A program made the position numbers and the translations under genes. Positions 35,724 through 44,109 of a DNA stretch of 64,000 bases are shown here, piece by piece. The notes beneath the pieces were generated by a model, which was given only the letters and a program-made list of their open reading frames with translations, did no database searches and was not told where the DNA came from. How positions within the stretch are numbered: the stretch's first letter is position 1; every line of letters starts with the position of its first letter. The stretch is from Gammaproteobacteria bacterium (lineage in GTDB: Bacteria; Pseudomonadota; Gammaproteobacteria; Enterobacterales; Neiellaceae). The stretch is from assembly GCA_017425245.1 (NCBI GenBank), contig JAFOOX010000072.1:1-64000 (forward strand), read 5' to 3'.

Positions 35724-36782
35724 CTAACTCGGCTGCAGCGCCGGGTAATCGGTGTAACCGGCCTCGGCGCCGCCGTAGAAGCTGTCGGCATGCCAGTCGT
35801 TAAGGTCAGCTTCATGCTCGAAGCGGGCCACCAGATCGGGGTTGGCGATCAGCAGCTTGCCGAAGGCTACCGCATCGGCGGTGCCGATCTCCAGCACCTG
35901 TTCAGCCGAGCTGTAGGTAAAGCCTTCGTTGGCGATCAGTACGCCGCCAAAGGCCTGCTTGAGGAGCGGGCTGATGCTGTCGGCGCCCAGATGTTCGCGG
36001 GTGCAGATAAAGGCGATGCCGCGCTGGCCCAACTGCTGGGCCACATAACCAAAAGTGGCGGCCGGATCGCTGTCGCCCATGCCATGGGCATCACAACGCG
36101 GCGCCAGATGGACGCCAACACGGCCTGCGCCCCACACGCTGATCGCCGCATCTGTCACCTCCAGCAGCAGCCGGGCGCGGTTCTCGATCGGGCCACCGTA
36201 GCCATCGCTGCGCTGGTTGGTGGAGTCCTGCAGGAACTGATCGAGCAGATAGCCGTTGGCGCCGTGGATCTCGACCCCATCAAAACCGGCCTTTTTGGCG
36301 TTCTCCGCCCCCTGGCGGTAGGCCTCGACAATGGCCGGGATCTCCTCCAGCGCCAGCGCTCTGGGGGTGACAAAATCCTTCTTCGGCCGCAGCAGGCTGA
36401 CATGGCCGGGGGCGGCGATGGCACTGGGGGCCACCGGCAGTTCACCATTGAGGTAATGGGGATCGGAGATGCGCCCCACATGCCACAGCTGCAGCATGAT
36501 GCGGCCACCGGCGGCATGCACGGCATCGGCCACCGTTTTCCAGCCGGCCACCTGCTCATCACTCCAGATCCCCGGGGTATCGGGGTAACCGACGCCCATC
36601 GGCGTCACCGAGGTGGCTTCCGTCAGGATCAGCCCCACCGACGCGCGCTGGGCGTAATACTCGGCCATCAGCGCGTTGGGCACTCGTCCGACGCTGGCAC
36701 GGCAACGGGTGAGCGGCGCCATGATGATGCGGTTGGGCAGGTTCAGCTCACCGACTTTCAGGGGTTCAAAGAGTTTCGACAT
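35724..36782 (-). CDS. nemA: Old-yellow-enzyme family alkene reductase
   Basis: A 352-residue FMN-dependent reductase of the NemA/OYE family, which reduces N-ethylmaleimide, nitrate esters and other activated alkenes with NAD(P)H. It shows NRIIMAPLTRCRAS (FMN site), LQLWHVGRISDPHY, the catalytic region HGANGYLLDQFLQDSTNQRSD (His-Ala-Asn and Tyr), GGPIENRARLLLEV, and AVAFGKLLIANPDLVAR. AGGAGCACTT precedes the ATG. It is followed on the same strand by an upstream SnoaL-like gene 36 bp away, suggesting a two-gene operon. Confidence 0.92.
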   Translation of the reverse strand: MSKLFEPLKVGELNLPNRIIMAPLTRCRASVGRVPNALMAEYYAQRASVGLILTEATSVTPMGVGYPDTPGIWSDEQVAGWKTVADAVHAAGGRIMLQLWHVGRISDPHYLNGELPVAPSAIAAPGHVSLLRPKKDFVTPRALALEEIPAIVEAYRQGAENAKKAGFDGVEIHGANGYLLDQFLQDSTNQRSDGYGGPIENRARLLLEVTDAAISVWGAGRVGVHLAPRCDAHGMGDSDPAATFGYVAQQLGQRGIAFICTREHLGADSISPLLKQAFGGVLIANEGFTYSSAEQVLEIGTADAVAFGKLLIANPDLVARFEHEADLNDWHADSFYGGAEAGYTDYPALQPS

Positions 36783-36818
36783 AAGTGCTCCTGGTACAGC
36801 AGATAAAGCCGGTCAGCC

Positions 36819-37217
36819 TTAACTGACCTGCTCGATCCAGTCATTGAGGTTGTAGTAGTTGGTGACCCGCGCCACCTTGCCGTCGCGGATCTCAAAGAAG
36901 GCGCCAGCCGGCAACAGGTAGCGCTGGCCGCTGGCGGGCGGCAGTCCCTCATCGTCGGCCTGATATTGGCCATGGACGACAAATTCGGCGGCGGCGCGGC
37001 GGCCGTCGCTGCTGGCCATCACCACGATGTCGCTGAGCTGTTCGCGGTAACAACGGTTCATGCGGGTCATAAAGGCGGCAAAGGCGGCTTTGCCAAGCTG
37101 GCGTTCGCCCTGGTTGATGTCGTGCACCACCTCATCGCTGAGCAGGGCCAGAAAGCGGTCCATGTCGCCGGCGTTGAATGCGGCATAGTAGTTCTTGATC
37201 AGATCGGTCGCGGCCAT
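36819..37217 (-). CDS. SnoaL/NTF2-like (ketosteroid isomerase-type) protein
   Basis: A 132-residue alpha+beta barrel protein. The N-terminus DLIKNYYAAFNAGDMDRFLALLSDEVVHDIN and the terminal KVARVTNYYNLNDWIEQV are typical of SnoaL-like/NTF2-like domains. These fold as small-molecule-binding pockets that may be isomerases or hydratases. No catalytic pattern can be assigned. GGGGGTGCCC precedes the ATG. It lies directly upstream of nemA on the same strand. Confidence 0.85.
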   Translation of the reverse strand: MAATDLIKNYYAAFNAGDMDRFLALLSDEVVHDINQGERQLGKAAFAAFMTRMNRCYREQLSDIVVMASSDGRRAAAEFVVHGQYQADDEGLPPASGQRYLLPAGAFFEIRDGKVARVTNYYNLNDWIEQVS

Positions 37218-37312
37218 CGGGCACCCCCGGTGCGGTGTGGGTCAGATGATGCAGGGCTGGCAATCATGATAGGTTGTCTCTTCCCAAAGCTCACCCCGGC
37301 CGGAGCAGCGAG

Positions 37313-37912
37313 TTGCCCGAACTTGTTATCCAGAGATTGCATGGCGCCGCCATTGCCACTGCTGTCGACCAACTGGCGGCGCTGCGTCTTCGCGTCTTTC
37401 GCGAGTATCCCTACCTCTATGACGGTGACGAGGCCTACGAGCGCCGTTACCTGCAAACCTACATCAACTCGCCGCGCAGCCTCTGCCTGCTAGTGCTAGA
37501 TGGTGATGCGGTAGTGGGCGCCTCCACCGCCCTGCCGCTGGTGGATCACGTTGAAGAGTTCCAGCACCCCCTGATCGCAGCGGGTATGGATCTGAGCCGC
37601 ATCTTCTATTTTGGCGAGTCCGTGGTGCTGCCGGCGTATCGCGGCCGTGGCCTGGGGGTGCGTTTCTTTGCCGAGCGCGAAGCCCATGCCCGTGCGCTTG
37701 GCGGCTTCGACTGGTGCTGCTTCTGCGCCGTAGAGCGGCCGGCCGACCACCCGCTGCGCCCGGCCGGCTACCAGCCGTTAGACCACTTTTGGCAGCAGCG
37801 TGGCTTTCACCACCAGCCCCAACTGCGCACCCACTATGAGTGGCCGGATCTGGGAGAAAACCGCCCCAGTGCCAAGCCGATGTCATTCTGGCTGAAGGAG
37901 ATGCGCGGATGA
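37313..37912 (+). CDS. GNAT-family N-acetyltransferase
   Basis: The 199-residue protein has the acetyl-CoA binding motif VVLPAYRGRGLGVRFFAEREAHA (Q/RxxGxG/A) and SLCLLVLDGDAVVGASTALPL. The best start is TTG 37313, 7 nt after GGAG. A TTG at 37274 has no ribosome binding site. The stop overlaps the start of the nitrilase-family gene (ATGA), so the two are coupled. Nitrilase/GNAT pairs recur in bacteria. The acceptor is unknown. Confidence 0.85.
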   Translation: MPELVIQRLHGAAIATAVDQLAALRLRVFREYPYLYDGDEAYERRYLQTYINSPRSLCLLVLDGDAVVGASTALPLVDHVEEFQHPLIAAGMDLSRIFYFGESVVLPAYRGRGLGVRFFAEREAHARALGGFDWCCFCAVERPADHPLRPAGYQPLDHFWQQRGFHHQPQLRTHYEWPDLGENRPSAKPMSFWLKEMRG

Positions 37913-38805
37913 TCCGGCTTGCCGCCTGCCAGTACGCCATCGAACTGCTGCCCGACTGGGAGAGCTATGCCGACCACTTGCAGCAGCTGTGTCAGCAGGC
38001 GGTGAGCGACGGCGCCGAGTTATTGCTGCTGCCCGAGTATGCCGGGCTGGTGCTAAGCGGCCAGCTGGCCGAGGCGCAGCGCAGCGATCTGCTCGGCTCC
38101 ATTGCCGCCATCCAGCCGCTGCTGCCGCGCTGGTGGCAACTGTGCGCCGACATCGCCCGCCACCATGGCATCTACCTGCAGCCGGGCTCAGTGCCGGTGC
38201 TGAATGACGATGGCCGCTACCGCAACCGCGCGCCGCTGTTTGGCCCCCACGGCTGCCTCGGCCATCAGGACAAGTTGATGATGACCCGCTTCGAGCTGGA
38301 GCAGTGGCAGATCACCGCTGGCAACGGCCTCACCCTGTTTGATACCGCACTGGGGCGACTGGCCATTCTCATCTGCTACGACAACGAGTTCCCGCTGCTG
38401 GCCCATGCCGCCGCCGTAGCCGGTGCCGATCTGATCCTGGCCCCCAGCTGCACCGATAGTGAAGCGGGCTACCAGCGGGTGCGCATTGGCGCCCAGGCCC
38501 GGGCGCTGGAAAACCAGATCGCTGTACTGCAGTCACCCACCGTTGGCGCGGCCCCCTGGTCACCGGCGCTGGATCTCAATATCGGCCGCGCCGCGCTCTA
38601 CACCCCGCCCGACCACGGCCTGCCGGCTAGCGGCGTGGTGGCCGAAAGCGCCGAGCTATCGCCCGCCAGCAGCCAGTGGCTGATCGCCGATCTGGATCTG
38701 GATGCGGTACGCCGGGTACGCAGTGAAGGTCAGGTGTTTATCAGCCGCGACTTGCCACTACAGACCGACGCCCTGCGCGGCGGCATGCGGCTGGTGCGCG
38801 GCTGA
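37909..38805 (+). CDS. Carbon-nitrogen hydrolase (nitrilase superfamily)
   Basis: The 298-residue amidase-type enzyme carries the triad E43 (LPEYAG), K122 (GHQDKLMMT) and C156 (LICYDNEFP). Family members hydrolyse amides or omega-amido acids, or amidate in some cases. It begins in the last codons of the GNAT gene (4-bp overlap) and is followed by a gene-poor stretch with a repeat copy. Substrate unknown. Confidence 0.9.
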   Translation: MIRLAACQYAIELLPDWESYADHLQQLCQQAVSDGAELLLLPEYAGLVLSGQLAEAQRSDLLGSIAAIQPLLPRWWQLCADIARHHGIYLQPGSVPVLNDDGRYRNRAPLFGPHGCLGHQDKLMMTRFELEQWQITAGNGLTLFDTALGRLAILICYDNEFPLLAHAAAVAGADLILAPSCTDSEAGYQRVRIGAQARALENQIAVLQSPTVGAAPWSPALDLNIGRAALYTPPDHGLPASGVVAESAELSPASSQWLIADLDLDAVRRVRSEGQVFISRDLPLQTDALRGGMRLVRG

Positions 38806-39078
38806 GGAGCGGCTTAGCCATGCACCACCCCGACACGCGCGCACCAGTTAAGTGCGTTACTGCCCCTTGACCACGCTGATGCCTTGGGGCTAGCCCCGCC
38901 AAAAACAGCCGCTTAACACGATAGACAGGTAGCCCAAGGTTGGCACCCTTTCTGCAGCCAGACGAACCGGCGGGCCTGGAGCAACGGGTTTGATGTGGCG
39001 CTGGCCCATGTGCGCCTGCCGGCCGCCGGCTGGGGCGATGGCGGACGCACGCGCGGCGTGAACTGACAGGCGATAGTT

Positions 39079-39115
39079 CGTCGCTCGCTGGTCGTATCTC
39101 GTATCTCGATACTGG
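39079..39115. repeat. Low-complexity CGCTCGCTGGTCGTATCTCGTATCTCG tract
   Basis: The complement reads GAGATACGAGATACGAC. Similar GAGA-type tracts lie at 48975-49010 and 50972-51012. The stretch 38806-39080 before it shows no gene. Confidence 0.4.
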
Positions 39116-39420
39116 GATTGCCGCTGCGCGGCTTGGCTTTGAATGCGGCTGCGCCGCAGGCATTAAGACAAATCGCGTGGCGATTTGATAAGAGCGCCGA
39201 CTGGCCGGCGCGGGCCAGGTAAGGGCCGGACCCGCCCGGCCCTTACCAATCCCGGCGGTCCCCGAGATCACCACCATCACTATCAGGCTGATGTTCTGCC
39301 GGGCTACGGGGTCGCCACAAAGTCACATCCATGTGCCTTAGTGGCTTTCGTCGCCGTCCAGGCGACTCAACCCCTACACCCGGCTGTCTGAGCGTTGACT
39401 GGCTTGAGTGCGGGCGGTGA
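39110..39420 (-). repeat. Dispersed structured repeat, copy C (subfamily I, reversed)
   Basis: Read on the minus strand: hairpin 1 GTCGCC-TGGAC-GGCGAC (39350-39366, identical to copy B2), hairpin 2 CAC-ATGGAT-GTG (within 39322-39337), GTGGCGACCCCGTAGCCCGG, GATCTCGGGG, hairpin 3 AAGGGCCGG/CCGGCCCTT and hairpin 4 AGCGCC/GGCGCT-like. Small hairpins AATCGC/GCGATT and GCGGCTGCGCCGC follow. The last modules match copy A. Confidence 0.75.
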
Positions 39421-39504
39421 TCAAGGGGTGGGAACAATACGCAGGTGCTGCTGGTGGAGTCCGATCTCTCAGCGCCTTGTGGTTCTGCGGTTGGCGCACT
39501 AGAG

Positions 39505-39532
39505 TGTGTATAGAAGACAGCGGAGATACACA
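39505..39532. promoter_or_regulatory. Operator palindrome of the VapBC operon
   Basis: TGTGTAT-(14)-ATACACA is a perfect inverted repeat of 7-bp arms ending 3 bp before the vapB start. VapBC complexes bind such repeats and repress their own operon. Confidence 0.6.
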
Positions 39533-39534
39533 TC

Positions 39535-39726
39535 ATGCGCACGAACATCGTCATCGATGACGAGTTGATGAAGGATGCACTGAAGGCCACGGGGCTTAAG
39601 ACCAAGCGGGAAGCGGTAGAGCTCGGCTTGCGCACACTGTTGAAGCTTCGGCAGCAGGAAGAGATACGGCGCCTGCGCGGACAGCTGCGGTGGGAAGGTG
39701 ATCTGGACGCGATGAGGACCGACTAG
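39535..39726 (+). CDS. vapB: VapB-family antitoxin
   Basis: The 63-residue protein (MRTNIVIDDELMKDALKATG; TKREAVELGLRTLLKLR) is a ribbon-helix-helix VapB antitoxin of the DUF2191 type. The N-terminus binds DNA and the C-terminus binds VapC. GGAG lies 10 nt before the ATG. Its stop overlaps the vapC GTG by one base. Confidence 0.92.
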   Translation: MRTNIVIDDELMKDALKATGLKTKREAVELGLRTLLKLRQQEEIRRLRGQLRWEGDLDAMRTD

Positions 39727-40127
39727 TGATCCTGGTGGATTCGAGCGTTTGGATTGACTATTTCAACGGCGTGCCCAACCCCCAAACAGACAGGCTGGAT
39801 GCCTTGCTGGGCAGCGAACCTGTTGCGACCGGCGACCTGATCTTGACCGAGGTACTTCAGGGCTTCCGCAACGACCGAGATTTCAACCAAGCCAAGACGC
39901 TGCTGAGCTCACTCGATGTCATTGAGTTGGGAGGCCGGGAGATCGCAATTCAGGCAGCCCAGAATTTCAGAACGCTGCGCTCCATGGGCATCACCGTTCG
40001 CAAGACCATCGACACGGTGATCGCAACCCGATGCATTAAGAGCGATTTCGCCCTCCTGTACAGCGACAAAGATTTTGATCCCTTTGTCCAGCATCTAAAT
40101 CTGCGATCCGCATTGACGGGAAGCTAA
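39726..40127 (+). CDS. vapC: VapC-family toxin (PIN ribonuclease)
   Basis: A 133-residue PIN-domain ribonuclease with conserved acids in VDSSVWIDYF, LILTEVLQGF, IDTVIATRC and SDKDFDPF. VapC toxins cut tRNA or rRNA. It starts at GTG overlapping the vapB TAG. A terminator follows at 40134-40173. It marks the left edge of an AT-rich insert. Confidence 0.92.
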   Translation: MILVDSSVWIDYFNGVPNPQTDRLDALLGSEPVATGDLILTEVLQGFRNDRDFNQAKTLLSSLDVIELGGREIAIQAAQNFRTLRSMGITVRKTIDTVIATRCIKSDFALLYSDKDFDPFVQHLNLRSALTGS

Positions 40128-40133
40128 CTTTTA

Positions 40134-40173
40134 CCTGTGGGGTTGCGTAGAAATCCCACACCAAATATTTTTT
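40134..40173 (+). terminator. Terminator between vapC and the convergent DUF4062-type gene
   Basis: TGTGGG...CCCACA forms a stem followed on the plus strand by CCAAATATTTTTTAT. It may serve both convergent genes. Confidence 0.6.
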
Positions 40174-40177
40174 ATAA

Positions 40178-41113
40178 TCATGAAAAATTGAGCAGACTTT
40201 CGATAAGTGACCCTACATTTTCTTCATCACTTGAAAAAATTCGGTCAATATCATCTTTGACAGTAAAACCTTTTATTTGAGATAAGTCAGGTATGTCAGA
40301 TTTTATTTGAATTGGATCAAAATGAAATGATAAAGCTTCACTTGGGCGTAATTCTTTACGATTGTTCAATGCTTGTGTAATGGCATCTCGCTGATAAAAA
40401 ATATTATTCCCATTTTTCATGGTCAACATTACACCCCCAATAAACACATAGGAATCACTGTGATTTTGGATGCAAACTTCAAGATAACCTTTATTTATTG
40501 CGCCCGTCGGAACAAAACCAGCTTGCAATTTTATTTTAATGTTTGGTTTGTTTATGTTTTTTGAGGTTGATGTATTGTCTAAATTGTTAATGTTGATCGC
40601 TTTCTCTTTAGATACTAGGTTTATTATTGTATGGGTTATATGTAGTAACAATAACTCCCTCAGATCTTCTAGGTTTGTATAATTTGTTATCAGTGCATTT
40701 CTCTTAATAATGGCTAAATAATCAGATAGCTTTGTGTATTCTTGGATTTTTGACTGTTCAATTGGTCTATTGCATATGTAAATGGAAACATCAATGCCCC
40801 GTGCTATCAAACCATCAATTTCTTCAGCAGTGCCTGAGATGTGAGTATCTGTTGGTGTACCTAATCTACTCCAGAAAATTGCAATACCAAAATCTGCCTC
40901 ACTTACTAATTGTTGATTTAGAATTTTCTGTGGATTAGCACCGACGAGAGGTTGCGAATGTGTTTCCCATTTAACTAAATCAATACTCACACCTAACGCA
41001 TTACCTATTTGTGCATTCCAACTATTAATGAGTTCACTAGCCGCATTTCGTTCATCAGTTACATCACCGGGTGACATCAAGAGTAACTTAAATTGCAGAA
41101 TGTTTTTTGCCAT
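40178..41113 (-). CDS. DUF4062-like N-terminal domain protein
   Basis: The 311-residue protein begins FKLLLMSPGDVTDERNAASE. It continues with IDLVKWETHSQP, LVSEADFGIAIFWSRLGTPT and GTAEEIDGLIARG, the pattern of DUF4062/TIR-like nucleotide-binding domains that often act as sensors in signalling or defence systems. The C-terminal part is a beta-rich unknown domain. The DNA is AT-rich, unlike the flanks, indicating recent transfer. AGGATAG precedes the ATG. It is on the same strand as, and downstream of, the DUF2971-type gene, with a 78-bp gap. A defence role is plausible but unproven. Confidence 0.7.
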   Translation of the reverse strand: MAKNILQFKLLLMSPGDVTDERNAASELINSWNAQIGNALGVSIDLVKWETHSQPLVGANPQKILNQQLVSEADFGIAIFWSRLGTPTDTHISGTAEEIDGLIARGIDVSIYICNRPIEQSKIQEYTKLSDYLAIIKRNALITNYTNLEDLRELLLLHITHTIINLVSKEKAININNLDNTSTSKNINKPNIKIKLQAGFVPTGAINKGYLEVCIQNHSDSYVFIGGVMLTMKNGNNIFYQRDAITQALNNRKELRPSEALSFHFDPIQIKSDIPDLSQIKGFTVKDDIDRIFSSDEENVGSLIESLLNFS

Positions 41114-41191
41114 GAGACTATCCTAATAATTATAACATTTGGTTAAGGGGCCGGCTTTGGGCTGTCTTCCGAGGACAGCCGCTCCAAAACC

Positions 41192-41947
41192 TTACTGATC
41201 CCTAATCTCAGACTCTTTAATCGCAATGTTCAATAGTCTATCTTTTTTGAGTAGATTCTCTATTTCTCCGCGATATTCTTTAGTCGAGAACGGGGATATG
41301 TAAACTTCGTGAATTAGCTCACCGATATCAACTCTGACACTTCGTCCAATACTGATGTCATATGGAGACTCCTTACCTCCTTCTGAGCGCGGGTAATTCA
41401 GAACAAAGAGGCGAAGCTCTTTCTCGAAGTCATAAAACGGCTTTTTGGTAGTGATGACAGACAGCCTGGATAGCTCATCCTGACTGAGGTGTTTTTTATA
41501 CTTAACCTTCCCAATAAAAAACTCCTCTGGATAGCTGTCTTTACCATTTTCTATAGAGCGCCTTAACTTACTTATGGTGCTTCTAACAGCCACTCCATTT
41601 TTTTCACCGCCAAGATATATCTTCCATAATGCATAGGATTCGTGAGGGTTTATTGACCAACAGTTTATTAAAACAAGATCTTTCATCGGATTTGTAGACC
41701 AATAGAAAGAAGCCATTTCCTCCTCAAGATCTCGACCACTAAAACCTTTCTTTTTTAGCTCTTCTCGTTTTTGCTTCTCTACGCTTTCAGGTACTGCAAC
41801 CTCATATTGATCAGTCAATTTGTTTGCGTTAGGAAAGAACAATGAAGAGCTTTCAAGAAGTTGTGAAAACTTCCAGTCATTCATATAGCGCCATACAATT
41901 GAATTACCGTGTGGGACATCCAAGTCGTCACTTTTTCGATACTTCAC
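41192..41947 (-). CDS. DUF2971-type protein
   Basis: The 251-residue protein (VWRYMNDWKFSQLLESSSLFF; NANKLTDQYEVAVPE; CWSINPHESYALWKIYLG; GVAVRSTISKLRRS) matches the DUF2971 pattern, in which an N-terminal Y/W-rich motif and a W-x-x-Y-A segment are conserved. The function is unknown. The start is GTG at 41947, with only a weak ribosome binding site. AT-rich codon use shows that it arrived with the DUF4062-like gene. Members of this family occur frequently in phage-defence islands. Confidence 0.65.
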   Translation of the reverse strand: MKYRKSDDLDVPHGNSIVWRYMNDWKFSQLLESSSLFFPNANKLTDQYEVAVPESVEKQKREELKKKGFSGRDLEEEMASFYWSTNPMKDLVLINCWSINPHESYALWKIYLGGEKNGVAVRSTISKLRRSIENGKDSYPEEFFIGKVKYKKHLSQDELSRLSVITTKKPFYDFEKELRLFVLNYPRSEGGKESPYDISIGRSVRVDIGELIHEVYISPFSTKEYRGEIENLLKKDRLLNIAIKESEIRDQ

Positions 41948-42114
41948 AGAGCTTTGTTCTCTCTTGATGCATAACAGTTTTATTAGCGTGCTCGCTCGCT
42001 TTCATGCAGCAGTGATCGGCGGCGGCACGGTTCTATGTGGCTTATTTTTATACCGCATCAGCGTACAAGTCCAGCAGGCAGCGTGTGAAAAGCGAACTCG
42101 GCTGGTGCCTATTC

Positions 42115-42440
42115 CCAACCCCGTTTGAGCGCCAGCCCAACCAAATCGCCGTGAGCAGGGCCTGCCGCTGGGTTGCGGGCGAGCGACCTGGATGGTCGCG
42201 AGAGCCACTAAGGCACAGGGAGGTGACTTTGTGGCGACCGTAAGCCAGTGCGGAATTACCAACCACGCCAGCCACTGGCGCTCTACCGGGCCGCCGGTGG
42301 GTGCAGGGAGGCCGTGCGGGACCGGTCTTCCTGCCCGTCGCGCGGGCGCGGAAGCCCGCATCCGGGCGGCGCAGCCGCAATCCAGCGCCGCAGGCGTGTT
42401 TGTGGGTACGCAACGCAGTGGCATAGCCGCAGCACCAGGC
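42115..42440 (+). repeat. Dispersed structured repeat, copy D (subfamily I)
   Basis: It starts with CAACCCCGTTTGAGC. Hairpin 1 is GCGACC-TGGAT-GGTCGC (42183-42199). Hairpin 2 is CAC-AGGGAG-GTG (42214-42225). The GTGGCGACC middle, hairpin 3 GCAGGGAGGCCG.../...TCTTCCTGC (42303-42334), CCGTC and hairpin 4 GCGGGC/GCCCGC (42342-42359) follow. Then come GGCGGCGCAGCCGC-type small hairpins. It flanks the AT-rich insert on the right. 41948-42115 holds no gene. Confidence 0.75.
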
Positions 42441-42469
42441 GCGCCGACCAATGCCTCTGGCCAACAACA

Positions 42470-42820
42470 CTACCCAGGTATCGGGCTATACAGCAGAGCC
42501 GCCAACCCACCGTAAACAACCGCCAGCGCAGCGATGGTCGCCAGATTGAGCACCAACTTCTGGCGACGCAGTGCCGCACGCTTGTGCCCATAGATCAGGG
42601 CAACAGCCGCCAGCGCTATCCAGACGAGCTGCCATGGCCGGATTACCATATCCAGCACCATGGAATTCATCAACGGCGCTTCAGCACCATACAGGTAGGT
42701 GCTGATCTCCTGATAATGGCCTCGGGCCAAAAACACAGAAGCCAAGGCTGCAAAAGCAACAACGACGAACAGCCATGTCACTGCCAACGCCACGCCCGAG
42801 GCTCGGGATGAAAGGCTCAA
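42470..42820 (-). CDS. Small hypothetical membrane protein
   Basis: A 116-residue protein with three predicted membrane segments (ALAVTWLFVVVAFAALASVFLA, split over residues 10-31; LVWIALAAVALIYG; ATIAALAVVYGGLAALLY). A TTG start at 42820 has AAAGGAG 8 nt before it and is preferred to the long open frame beginning at 42910. I recognise no family. It sits alone between repeat copies D and E, so it looks like a single-gene module. Confidence 0.5.
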   Translation of the reverse strand: MSLSSRASGVALAVTWLFVVVAFAALASVFLARGHYQEISTYLYGAEAPLMNSMVLDMVIRPWQLVWIALAAVALIYGHKRAALRRQKLVLNLATIAALAVVYGGLAALLYSPIPG

Positions 42821-42983
42821 GTGATGCACTCCTTTGCCAACGTCTGTTATCCCTTTTGAGGGAAACCAGATTACCTCGCCCCTCGCTGGCCGTCTGCAGG
42901 CCAGCACCATTATGTGAACACCTTGGCCATCAGCGCAGCATCAAACAACGCACGGGCAGCCGGCCGTTCGGCATCCAACTCGC

Positions 42984-43260
42984 CCCGTTTGAGCGGCGCT
43001 CAGATCGCCCATCAGCCAGCCCCTGCATCGGGGCTGCTGGCAGGTCGAGGCAACAGGAGGTTGCCGAGAGCGAGCCCGGCACAAGGACGTGCCAAAACAG
43101 TCCATGAACAGCCGGCGGCCTGACAGCAGCACCGGAACAGGCCACCGAGCCATATAACGCTGCTCTACCGGGCCGGCTGGAGGCATCTCCAGTCCTAGCC
43201 TGCGCCGGCCGGTCGGCGCTCTTACCCAAATCACGACGCTATATCTCGCCATAGCCGTCA
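42984..43260 (+). repeat. Dispersed structured repeat, copy E (subfamily II)
   Basis: It begins with CCCCGTTTGAGCGGCGCTC. Hairpin 1 is GGCAAC-AGGAG-GTTGCC (43049-43065). Hairpin 2 is GGCAC-AAGGAC-GTGCC (43078-43093), 12 nt later. The subfamily-II middle is CGGCCTGACAGCAGCACCGG...CTACCGGGCCGGCTGG. The tail CGCCGGCCGGTCGGCGCTCTTAC matches the 3' module of copies A and C. Its hairpin 2 loop ACAAGGACGT is a very close match to the CsrA SELEX consensus. Confidence 0.75.
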
Positions 43261-43302
43261 CGCCGGGGTGGCACCTCGCATCCGCCTGACGCAGCTGCGG
43301 TT

Positions 43303-43378
43303 GGGGTGAGTGGGCTAACAACGCGTTGACAGCGCCGACCCCAAAGCGCCAGAATCTGCCGGCAAAATGACCAACGGA
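43303..43378 (+). repeat. Left 75-bp repeat flanking the lipase module
   Basis: GGGTGAGTGGGC..ACAACGCGTTG...GCGCC-GAATCTGCCGGCAAAATG is similar to 45329-45405 in the same orientation. The pair brackets the secreted-protein/lipase genes. Confidence 0.55.
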
Positions 43379-43414
43379 ACCTTGGTCGCCACAGCGCACA
43401 GGGAGCAGGTGCAG

Positions 43415-44074
43415 ATGGTTACAGCACGCCACTACTGGCGAACTTTGGCCTTTCTCCTATTGCTGCCGTTATCACAGTCACAGGCGGAGGGAGCCATGTT
43501 CAGCCTGTTCAAAACCGTCACCATTGAGGTGTTTCCGGCCGTTAGCGGTCGCATCACCTATCACGGCAAACCATCCGAGGGGGTCAAACTCCGACGCTTG
43601 TATATCCTCGCCGACGTGATGGATGAGGAAGCCCGCGATTACGCCATCACCGACGCCGATGGCCGTTTCAGCTTTCCGGCACTGACCATGAACAGCGATT
43701 ACCCCAGCAAACCCTTCGCTTACACCCGGGTGTTTCAGGTCATACTCGTCGAAGATGCGCCGGTGCCTGAACTGAGGGAGCTACGTCTGTGGCATGCCTG
43801 GTCCCGAGGGACCAAGCACAATCGCTATTACATGGAGATGCTGGGCGAGCTGAATTGCGAGCTCACCAGTAGCGAGGAAGGACTGACGGTATATAGCACC
43901 GAGTATCCCGATGGGGCTGTTAACTACGGCATCTACAGCATCTGCCGCTGGCCCAAGCGCGCCGCCATCGAGGCGCAAAAAGCCAAGGATCTTGAAGAAT
44001 TCGAGATCATGAAGTCACCGCAACACTATGGCGACCCAATCATCTTCGACAACCCGAAAACCTACGCCCAGTAG
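43415..44074 (+). CDS. Secreted protein with transthyretin-like domain (putative immunity protein)
   Basis: The 219-residue protein has a signal peptide (HYWRTLAFLLLLPLSQSQA) and a beta-sandwich segment FPAVSGRITYHGKPSEGVKL followed by ADGRFSFPALTM, resembling DUF6795/transthyretin-like domains. ATG 43415 follows GGAGCAGGTGCAG. It lies 35 bp before a lipase gene and is probably co-transcribed. T6SS phospholipase effectors are often paired with periplasmic immunity proteins, and the location and pairing fit that role. This is inference. Confidence 0.6.
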   Translation: MVTARHYWRTLAFLLLLPLSQSQAEGAMFSLFKTVTIEVFPAVSGRITYHGKPSEGVKLRRLYILADVMDEEARDYAITDADGRFSFPALTMNSDYPSKPFAYTRVFQVILVEDAPVPELRELRLWHAWSRGTKHNRYYMEMLGELNCELTSSEEGLTVYSTEYPDGAVNYGIYSICRWPKRAAIEAQKAKDLEEFEIMKSPQHYGDPIIFDNPKTYAQ

Positions 44075-44109
44075 CCCATCCTCAACATCACCATGGAAAA
44101 GGAATTCCC

